Of a DNA stretch of 9,100 nt, positions 1 to 5,746 are shown piece after piece. The first letter of the stretch is position 1; each line of letters opens with the position of its first letter. The notes beneath the pieces were generated by a model that was given only the letters and a program-made list of their open reading frames with translations, made no database searches and was not told where the DNA came from. The position numbers and the translations under genes were made by a program. Source of the stretch: Thermoplasmatota archaeon (lineage in GTDB: Archaea > Thermoplasmatota > E2 > DHVEG-1); the NCBI GenBank assembly GCA_018824925.1, contig JAHJFH010000136.1, positions 1-9,100 of the forward strand, given 5' to 3'.

Positions 1-9
1 AAAAAATAA
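1..9 (-). terminator. T-rich end after the PAS gene
   Basis: Read leftward, the PAS gene stop is followed at once by a run of six T. Short U-tracts are enough for intrinsic termination in archaea. No stem-loop can be seen and the window ends here, so this is weak. Confidence 0.3.
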
Positions 10-1941
10 TTATTCCTGTTCAGGTTGCTGCCGCATAAATTGCGTTACATCACGAGAGATACCCAATGTCCCAATAACACGACCAGATTTATCAAACCGT
101 GGCACCTTCGTAACAGAAAACCACCGATCAACACCATTTGCATCACTAATACGTTCAATTTTATTCACGATTAGCTTACCCTCACACAACACCGTATTAT
201 CATCCTCAAAAGCCTTACGAGCTTGATCCTCCGGTAAAAAATCAAAATCAGTTTTTCCTAACATCTTCTTCGGAGTTGTATTCCAATGCAACGCTTTAGC
301 TTTATTTACCAATACAAAGCGATGCTGTGTATCCTTAAAATATATCGAATCTGGAATTGTATCCATAAGCGCCATCAATAACATATGCTGCGATCGCATC
401 TCAGCCTCAGCAATCTTTTGTTTTGAAATATCAGAAAAAATCCAGGTTGTACCCAGAAATCGATGCGTAGAGTCATACAATTTCTTTTGCGTAACCTCAA
501 CATCACAGTGACTACTATCAGAACGCTGTATCTGCGTCTCATACGGTATTCCTCTCTCAACATCCAATCTATCAAGATCCTGGACATATTTTTCCCATGA
601 ATCATGCGGAAACAAGGTATGAACTGCCCGAAATTGCAAATCATTTTTCACCATCTGTAACAATTCTTCTACCCGAGAATTCCAGGAAATAATCCGCCCT
701 TGTTCATCAGTCATCGCAATAGCAACCGATTGATTTTCAAACACTGCACGATACCGTGATTCAGACCGTTCAAGATCTTCTTTAGCTTGTTGAACATCCG
801 TGATATCACGAGAAATCCCCATCGTCCCAATAATTTCCCCCTCAGCATTAAAATGTGGTATTTTTGTGACCGATGTCCATTTCACCAAACCATTAGATAA
901 GACATGCCGTTCAGTCTTACTGATAATCGCTTGTCCAGATTGCATAATCATGGTATCATCATGAAATGACCGAGTCGCCTCCTCATGTTCCATGAAATCA
1001 AAATCAGTCTTACCCACCATATCACCAGGTTTAACATTGGAATGAATAGCCTTTGCTTGATTTACCATTGTAAACCGATTATGTTCATCCTTAAAATAAA
1101 CAGAATCAGGGATATTATCTAACAACATTCTCAGAATCTCATGCTCATGTCGTTGATGAACCGTAATTTCATTTCTTTCGGTGACATCACGAATAAGCAG
1201 AACAAAATTATCAAAATCATTATTTTTTCGTACTAAAAAAAATGAACTAATCTCAACCTCAAGAATAATCCCCGTTTTAGTTCGGATTTCTGATGAAAGG
1301 ATCTTCGAGGTTTTCTGAGAAAGAAGTTGTTCAAATTCCTGCAGAACCACTGGAAGAGAACTACCTGTTAATAACTCGATATTAAATAGATTCTGCCCAC
1401 ATAATTCCTTTTTTGAAAAACCAATCATATCAATTAACTTACTATTTACATCCACAATGGTTCCATGGGCATCTAAAACACAGATTCCATCGGTTGCATA
1501 CTCAAATAATCCTCGATATTTTGCCTCATTTTCCCGTAGTTTATGTTCAGCATTTTTCCGCTCAGTAATATCTCGGATTAGCACAAACATTACTGGTTGT
1601 TTCTGCAGTTGAAATAATGATGCCGATACTTCAACGGGTACCCTTGATCCATCTTTTCGTAAAGCATCTGCTTCAAGGTTTATTCCACCTCGAGATGCGA
1701 TTTCATCCTGAATATCAACCCAGTCAATATTTTGGGGAAAAAACTTTTTCAGATGGTCCTGCATTAATTCATCCCAGGTATACCCTAAAAGATCACAGGA
1801 GCGTTGATTGGCCTCCAATATCTTACCGGCATAGGTTGTGAGAAAGGCAGCGCCTTGGACATTTTCAAAAAGGGTTTGATATTTATCTTCAGCAGTATTA
1901 TTTGGAGCTGAAGCTACATAACAAGAACTCTGAGTAGACAT
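10..1941 (-). CDS. Multi-PAS sensor protein (five PAS domains, no output domain)
   Basis: A 643-residue soluble protein built of PAS domains at about residues 20-130, 140-257, 265-384, 395-510 and 518-635. Most units end in the PAC-type signature (IRDITERK, IRDVTERN, ISRDIT, FSDISKQK, ISRDVT) and are joined by short charged helices. PAS domains bind small ligands, haem or flavin, or mediate dimerisation, in signal transduction. There is no transmembrane segment, histidine kinase, GGDEF, receiver or DNA-binding domain, and the chain stops right after the fifth PAS. It may therefore act as an adaptor or ligand sensor for a separate kinase, or be the sensor half of a split kinase. Units 3 and 5 are close copies, sharing IPDS-YFKD, GKTDFDF and GISRD. 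The ATG at 1941 is preceded by a weak GTGAT. It is the last gene of a leftward run, 62 bases after rtcA. The family is clear; the ligand and partner are unknown. Confidence 0.9.
   Translation of the reverse strand: MSTQSSCYVASAPNNTAEDKYQTLFENVQGAAFLTTYAGKILEANQRSCDLLGYTWDELMQDHLKKFFPQNIDWVDIQDEIASRGGINLEADALRKDGSRVPVEVSASLFQLQKQPVMFVLIRDITERKNAEHKLRENEAKYRGLFEYATDGICVLDAHGTIVDVNSKLIDMIGFSKKELCGQNLFNIELLTGSSLPVVLQEFEQLLSQKTSKILSSEIRTKTGIILEVEISSFFLVRKNNDFDNFVLLIRDVTERNEITVHQRHEHEILRMLLDNIPDSVYFKDEHNRFTMVNQAKAIHSNVKPGDMVGKTDFDFMEHEEATRSFHDDTMIMQSGQAIISKTERHVLSNGLVKWTSVTKIPHFNAEGEIIGTMGISRDITDVQQAKEDLERSESRYRAVFENQSVAIAMTDEQGRIISWNSRVEELLQMVKNDLQFRAVHTLFPHDSWEKYVQDLDRLDVERGIPYETQIQRSDSSHCDVEVTQKKLYDSTHRFLGTTWIFSDISKQKIAEAEMRSQHMLLMALMDTIPDSIYFKDTQHRFVLVNKAKALHWNTTPKKMLGKTDFDFLPEDQARKAFEDDNTVLCEGKLIVNKIERISDANGVDRWFSVTKVPRFDKSGRVIGTLGISRDVTQFMRQQPEQE
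43..372 (-). repeat. Fifth PAS unit, copy of the third
   Basis: This segment encodes residues about 524-633. It aligns without large gaps to residues 271-383 of the same protein; roughly half the positions look identical by eye, including IPDS-YFKD, the VN-AKA segment, GKTDFDF, SVTK-P and IGT-GISRD. It is an intragenic duplication. Confidence 0.75.
793..1131 (-). repeat. Third PAS unit, copy of the fifth
   Basis: This is the partner of the repeat at 43-372. The two copies are separated by an unrelated-looking fourth PAS, so the duplicated block may have been PAS3 alone or PAS3-PAS4 with later divergence. Confidence 0.75.
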
Positions 1942-2003
1942 ATAGCATCACGTTACATGCATCCCATTGCATAAACAGGTACAAATACAAATCAATTAAT
2001 TAT
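1942..2003 (-). promoter_or_regulatory. rtcA-PAS intergenic with small inverted repeat
   Basis: These 62 bases hold a 5-bp inverted repeat (ATGCA, 6-base spacer, TGCAT, at 1957-1972) and a weak GTGAT Shine-Dalgarno a few bases before the PAS ATG. An AT-rich stretch just after the rtcA stop could serve as a weak promoter or a terminator. Read-through from rtcA is equally possible. Confidence 0.3.
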
Positions 2004-3038
2004 TCATATAGTTTTGTTTCTTTTTATCATCACATCAACAAATGATTCTTGACTGGAAAATTCTATCTTTATATCAAAAAATTGTTGTAAGAGCCATATT
2101 GTTGTTTTTGCATGTTCATTAATATTTTCAACCCGGCAGCGTGAAGGTTTTTCTTGTAATGCCATATAGGGAAGAATCTGATCAAATAACTGATTATCAA
2201 CTGTTGCACCATGTGATATCATACGATGAAGTTTTGTTATAGCCCCCGTGCCGACTGTTTCTGCACTAATCCCTTTTTCACCAAGATGTGATACCCCAAG
2301 GATACCGGTGTTAGAGATCGCCCATAAACTAATACATACACCGGGTGACAATGCGGTAGACCGATTCGTTTGTACTGAGGCATTTAGATCATGTTTAACC
2401 GCGTATTTAATCACGGCATGTTGTATTCGTGTCGCTATTTGATCAGGAAGATTAGCAATATGAATAGTGCCTTCTATCGTCGGATAGCGAGGTTCAGAAG
2501 CCCACTCTATTGGATGAAGGTGAGTCGGTGGCATGATGGATAATTGTGTAACTCCTCCACCTTGAGGATAATAGCCTCTCTGTAGAATTTTCGTTTTTGT
2601 GGTAATACCAAGTTTTTTAAGTGTTGTTAGAAAAACTTTTTCAAAATAATCCCATGAGGGTGACCACCGAACATCGGTACCACCTGTTAGTTCTATTTGG
2701 ATTGGATTTTGTAGGTTATATAACGCAAGGAGGATTGCTTGATATACAAGCGTTAAACTCCCAGCAGTACCGATATCATATTTCGTCGAAGTACCATCAA
2801 TTTTCTTGGGTACGTATGTGATCTCTTCAGATCCAACGGCAAGACCAGTTGTATCCGCATTACATAATGATTGCAGGATGGATATTGCCGCGAAATGTTG
2901 CGGTCGTAACCCAGGTATTGATCGTTTCGCACGAATATTTGTAAGGTGAATAGGTTTTTGGGTGCAGGTAGATAATGCAGTGGCATAACGGAGAATTTGG
3001 CCCCCTCCCTCTCCATATGAACCATCGATAAGATGCAT
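2004..3038 (-). CDS. rtcA: RNA 3'-terminal phosphate cyclase
   Basis: RtcA converts RNA 3'-phosphate ends to 2',3'-cyclic phosphates with ATP, through a covalent His-AMP intermediate, and acts in RNA end repair. Numbered from the upstream GTG at 3047, the visible family motifs are DGSYGEGGGQILR (8-20), the RAKRSIPGLRPQH block (39-51), an IGTAGSLTL segment, and YPQGGG. A C-terminal NEHAKTTIWLLQQF segment contains His312, the likely adenylated His. The length of 344-347 residues fits the family. I chose the ATG at 3038: a GGTGA Shine-Dalgarno lies five bases upstream, and the in-frame GTG at 3047 is part of that site. The pncC stop overlaps the same site, so the two genes are probably translationally coupled. 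No rtcB is visible. The function is confident from sequence; the cellular RNA target is unknown. Confidence 0.93.
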   Translation of the reverse strand: MHLIDGSYGEGGGQILRYATALSTCTQKPIHLTNIRAKRSIPGLRPQHFAAISILQSLCNADTTGLAVGSEEITYVPKKIDGTSTKYDIGTAGSLTLVYQAILLALYNLQNPIQIELTGGTDVRWSPSWDYFEKVFLTTLKKLGITTKTKILQRGYYPQGGGVTQLSIMPPTHLHPIEWASEPRYPTIEGTIHIANLPDQIATRIQHAVIKYAVKHDLNASVQTNRSTALSPGVCISLWAISNTGILGVSHLGEKGISAETVGTGAITKLHRMISHGATVDNQLFDQILPYMALQEKPSRCRVENINEHAKTTIWLLQQFFDIKIEFSSQESFVDVMIKRNKTI

Positions 3039-3043
3039 AATAT

Positions 3044-3049
3044 TCACCT
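3044..3049 (-). promoter_or_regulatory. Ribosome binding site of rtcA, overlapping the pncC stop
   Basis: The minus strand reads AGGTGA, matching the archaeal 16S 3' end, five bases before the ATG at 3038. The TGA in it is the pncC stop codon and the GTG in it is the alternative, less likely rtcA start. This site decides the start choice. Confidence 0.7.
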
Positions 3050-3531
3050 ATCTTTTTTTGTGATAGCTGTAAGTAATAGTTGAAGAGCTGCGTAGCAAGT
3101 CTGTTTTTTAATTTCCAACCGATCACCCGTAAATTGATGACGAGCAACCAGATTTCCTGTGGGTGTAGCAATCCCAATAAAGACCAGTCCAACTGGTTTT
3201 TCAGCTGTTCCCCCTGTTGGGCCAGCGATACCGGTGGTTGAAATACCGACATTGGTCTTTGCTTTGGTTCGTATGCCGATAGCCATTTCTTTAGCAGTGT
3301 GTTTGCTGACCGCACCATATTTTTCAAGAGTTGTTTTTTTACTCCAAGAAGTTCCTGTTTTGCCGTGTTACTATAGGATACAATTCCTCGTTCAAAATAA
3401 GTTGAGCTTCCAGATATACTCGTGAGATAATGTGCTAGAAGGCCTCCGGTACAGGATTCCGCTGTAGCGATAGAAAATTTTTGGGTGATTAACCCTTGGG
3501 CTACTCTGGTTAAGAGCGAATCAAATTCCAC
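3044..3531 (-). CDS. pncC: Nicotinamide-nucleotide amidase (PncC/CinA C-terminal domain), frameshifted
   Basis: PncC-family enzymes deamidate nicotinamide mononucleotide to nicotinic acid mononucleotide in NAD recycling. The first frame (GTG at 3531) carries TAESCTGG (23-30), the GSSTYFERG segment and YSNTAK (53-58), typical of the active site. After Val64-Lys65-Lys66 the family sequence continues only in the -1 frame, with TTLEKYGAVS, then STTGIAGPTGG, EKPVG and FTGDR, to a TGA at 3044. Joined at the A7 run (3334-3340), the product is 162 residues, close to the 165 of stand-alone E. coli PncC, and it lacks the N-terminal MoCF-like domain of full CinA. The break may be a programmed -1 frameshift, a real mutation or a homopolymer sequencing error. 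The unshifted frame stays open to 2860 but shows no family similarity. The GTG start has no strong Shine-Dalgarno. It is the first gene of the leftward unit with rtcA. Confidence 0.8.
3334..3340 (-). other. A7 slippery heptamer / frameshift site in pncC
   Basis: The minus-strand codons read GTA AAA AAA CAA, so the zero-frame heptamer is A-AAA-AAA, a canonical X-XXY-YYZ slippery pattern. A -1 slip, or one extra A in the transcript, gives ACA ACT CTT GAA and restores the conserved family sequence exactly with no residue lost. Confidence 0.6.
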
Positions 3532-3565
3532 AATTCATCGACAAAAAATGTGATGGTTTCAATAT

Positions 3566-3573
3566 TATTTAAA
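3566..3573 (-). promoter_or_regulatory. TATA-box candidate for pncC-rtcA
   Basis: The minus strand reads TTTAAATA, a good archaeal TATA element. A start about 26 bases downstream would fall near 3544 and leave a leader of roughly 13 bases before the pncC GTG. This is predicted from pattern only. Confidence 0.45.
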
Positions 3574-3625
3574 GGATGGCTGTTTTTTAATGAATTACTC
3601 TATTTTTATACGGGTTTCAAAACTG

Positions 3626-3637
3626 ATGAATATTCAT
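3626..3637. promoter_or_regulatory. 12-bp perfect palindrome in the divergent intergenic region
   Basis: ATGAATATTCAT is its own reverse complement and lies between the leftward pncC promoter and the rightward tRNA-Gln/glnS promoter. It could be an operator for a dimeric regulator. AT-rich DNA can also produce such palindromes by chance. Confidence 0.3.
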
Positions 3638-3763
3638 AAGATAATCACTAGGTATATTAACATAAAGAGGTAATACATAGCATAATACATTAGAATATTT
3701 AAAGAATAATATGAGTAAATCCCTCTGTTTTTTTCGTGGAAATATTATTAGATAAAATAAAAG

Positions 3764-3771
3764 TTATATAA
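3764..3771 (+). promoter_or_regulatory. TATA-box candidate for tRNA-Gln(CUG) and possibly glnS
   Basis: TTATATAA lies about 26 bases before a likely start near 3794, giving a short leader that RNase P would remove. It overlaps by one base the 10-bp palindrome ATGATATCAT at 3771-3780. A second AT-rich match, TTTAATAT at 3797-3804, is too close to the mature tRNA end to be the main promoter. Confidence 0.4.
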
Positions 3772-3819
3772 TGATATCATATTGCAGCAGGACATATTTA
3801 ATATGGTAAAAATTAATGT

Positions 3820-3891
3820 AGCCCCGTAATGTAGCGGTTAACATAAGAGACTCTGGATCTCTAGACCCCAGTTCGAATCTGGGCGGGGCTG
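3820..3891 (+). tRNA. tRNA-Gln, anticodon CUG
   Basis: It folds into a complete cloverleaf. The acceptor AGCCCCG pairs fully with CGGGGCT, giving A1-U72, followed by U8, A14, a D-loop with GG and a 4-bp D-stem. The anticodon stem AGAGA/TCTCT carries the loop CTCTGGA (anticodon CTG at 3853-3855). The variable loop has four bases, and the T-stem CCCAG/CTGGG carries TTCGAAT. The discriminator is G73 (3891), no CCA is encoded, and there is no intron. Starting one base later would give a U73 tRNA with G1-C72 but would lose U8 and the 5-bp T-stem register, so I prefer this reading. It reads CAG codons and lies 44 bases upstream of glnS on the same strand, so they may share a transcript. Confidence 0.95.
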
Positions 3892-3927
3892 TTCCAACCC
3901 AATAATACGTTATATGGGTGTGGGTGT

Positions 3928-3931
3928 GAGG
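3928..3931 (+). promoter_or_regulatory. Ribosome binding site of glnS
   Basis: GAGG lies four bases before the glnS ATG at 3936 within a G-rich GGTGTGAGG stretch. It supports this start and a leadered transcript. A TTATAT at 3910-3915 could alternatively drive a near-leaderless mRNA. Confidence 0.5.
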
Positions 3932-3935
3932 AAAA

Positions 3936-5624
3936 ATGGGTACAACTGAACCGGAATCAAAAGATTTTATTCGTGAAATCATTGATGAGGATCTGCATAC
4001 AAATAAATATCAAGGAAGAGTGCACACACGGTTTCCACCTGAGCCAAATGGATATCTTCATATCGGGCATGCAAAATCTATTTGCCTGAATTTTGGTATC
4101 GCAGAGGAATATCGTGGACTGTGTAACCTTCGATTTGATGATACCAACCCAACAAAAGAAGAACAAGAATATGTTGAATCCATTAAGAATAATGTTACTT
4201 GGCTAGGATTTAATTGGGAGGATCGTTTGTTTTTTGCCTCAGATTATTTTGATCAAATGTATGATTACGCAGTACAACTCGTGAAGCAAGGTCAAGCTTA
4301 TGTTGATGATTTACCCCCTGATATAATCAGTGAGTACCGAGGAACCTTAACAACACCAGGAAAAAACAGCCCCTACCGAGAACGATCTATTGAAGAAAAT
4401 CTCCAGCTCCTTGAAGCCATGAAAGCAGGAAAATGTGCTGATGGTGAAAAGGTACTTCGAGCAAAAATAGATATGGCCCTTCCGAATCTTAACATGCGAG
4501 ACCCTATTATGTACCGGGTTCTCCACGCAACCCATCATAACACTAAAGATAAATGGTGTATCTACCCCATGTATGATTGGGCCCATGGCCTGGAGGATTC
4601 CATTGAAGGAATCACCCATTCTATCTGCACCCTGGAATTTGAGAATCATCGACCCCTCTATGACTGGTTTTTAGATCAACTGAAAGTATATCATCCCCAA
4701 CAGATCGAGTTTGCTCGTTTGAATCTCTCATATACCATTATGAGTAAACGTATGCTCCTGCAATTAGTCAATGATGGATATGTCAATGGATGGGACGACC
4801 CACGATTACCCACAATCAGTGGTATGCAACGACGGGGATATTCACCAGAATCAATACGGACCTTCTGTAAGCGTATTGGTGTGGGAAAAGTCAACTCCAC
4901 CGTTGATTATGAATTTCTCGAACACTGTGTCCGAGACGAGTTAAATAAATCTGCTTCACGATACATGGGCGTCCTTAATCCACTTAAGGTCATTATCACC
5001 AATTATCCCGATGATCAAGAAGAACAGTTAGAAGCAATAAATAACCCAGAAAACCCATCCGCGGGTACAAGAATGATACCATTCTCCAAAGAACTCTATA
5101 TCGAACATGATGATTTCATGGAAGACCCACCAAAAAAGTTTTTTCGACTTACACCCGGTCGTGAAGTCCGTTTTCGTTACTCCTATTTTATCACCTGTGA
5201 AAAAGTCATTAAAAACGGTGCTGACATTGTTGAACTTCATTGTACCTATGATCCAGATACCAAGGGAGGATATGCTCCAGATGGTCGAAAGGTAAAATCA
5301 ACAATTCATTGGGTATCAGCGCCCCACGCTATCGATGCAGAAGTTCACCTCTATGATCGTTTATTTAATATACCAGATCCCGCTGGTAAAAAAGGCCATG
5401 ATTTCAAAGAATTTCTTAATGAACAGTCCCTGGAAATACTTAAAAACTGCAAGGTTGAACCCACTATTCAAACTTTGAAACCGTTTAATCGATTCCAATT
5501 TGAACGCCTTGGGTATTTCTGTATTGACCCCGATACCAAACCAAAACATCTTGTTATCAACCGAACGGTTACTTTACGAGACACATGGGCAAAAATCATT
5601 CAGCAAGAAAAACAATCAGCATAA
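3936..5624 (+). CDS. glnS: Glutaminyl-tRNA synthetase, bacterial type
   Basis: This class I synthetase attaches glutamine to tRNA-Gln with ATP. The 562 residues are close to collinear with E. coli GlnRS (554). They show TRFPPEPNGYLHIGHAKS with the HIGH motif at 42-45, the acceptor-binding region (RGTLT-PGKNSPYR, RAKID), IYPMYD, EGITHS-CTLEF, and the MSKR signature at 269-272. Two C-terminal beta-barrels for anticodon binding follow, ending in NRTV-LRDTWAK. All core motifs are intact. Asn237 stands where E. coli has Asp235, which contacts base pair 3-70. The sequence is clearly GlnRS and not the archaeal non-discriminating GluRS. Flanking tRNA-Gln genes suggest enzyme and substrates travel together. 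GlnRS is classically regarded as absent from archaea, so acquisition from bacteria is likely if the host is archaeal; codon usage does not look foreign next to its neighbours. Confidence 0.96.
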   Translation: MGTTEPESKDFIREIIDEDLHTNKYQGRVHTRFPPEPNGYLHIGHAKSICLNFGIAEEYRGLCNLRFDDTNPTKEEQEYVESIKNNVTWLGFNWEDRLFFASDYFDQMYDYAVQLVKQGQAYVDDLPPDIISEYRGTLTTPGKNSPYRERSIEENLQLLEAMKAGKCADGEKVLRAKIDMALPNLNMRDPIMYRVLHATHHNTKDKWCIYPMYDWAHGLEDSIEGITHSICTLEFENHRPLYDWFLDQLKVYHPQQIEFARLNLSYTIMSKRMLLQLVNDGYVNGWDDPRLPTISGMQRRGYSPESIRTFCKRIGVGKVNSTVDYEFLEHCVRDELNKSASRYMGVLNPLKVIITNYPDDQEEQLEAINNPENPSAGTRMIPFSKELYIEHDDFMEDPPKKFFRLTPGREVRFRYSYFITCEKVIKNGADIVELHCTYDPDTKGGYAPDGRKVKSTIHWVSAPHAIDAEVHLYDRLFNIPDPAGKKGHDFKEFLNEQSLEILKNCKVEPTIQTLKPFNRFQFERLGYFCIDPDTKPKHLVINRTVTLRDTWAKIIQQEKQSA

Positions 5625-5707
5625 CAATACAACAAAAATTCATCTAAATACCACTATTCTTCCAATATTTTAACACAATATTTATAGCCTAAACCATAAT
5701 AATTTTC

Positions 5708-5715
5708 AATATATC
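5708..5715 (+). promoter_or_regulatory. TATA-box candidate for the M28 gene
   Basis: AATATATC lies in the 122-base gap after glnS. A start about 26 bases later leaves a leader of about ten bases before the ATG at 5747. The ATG is preceded by GTTGAT, a weak Shine-Dalgarno. Confidence 0.35.
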
Positions 5716-5746
5716 ATACAAAAAAAATTGTAGAATTGTTGATAAA

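Noticed and set aside
2860..3333. The pncC zero frame staying open for about 157 codons past the A7 run, as a long alternative C-terminus
   Set aside because: Its translation shows no family features and mostly overlaps pncC and rtcA in another frame, so it is a shadow of coding DNA. The -1 frame carries the conserved motifs.
3159..3425. Plus-strand open frame opposite pncC
   Set aside because: It is the antisense shadow of conserved pncC codons. Its hydrophobic translation arises from the complementary strand.
3821..3890. A tRNA-Gln register starting one base later, giving G1-C72 and U73 as in eukaryotic tRNA-Gln
   Set aside because: It loses U8 and the standard D-stem register and leaves a U-G pair or mismatch at 7-66 in the two genes. 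The chosen register gives seven acceptor pairs and a 5-bp T-stem in both.
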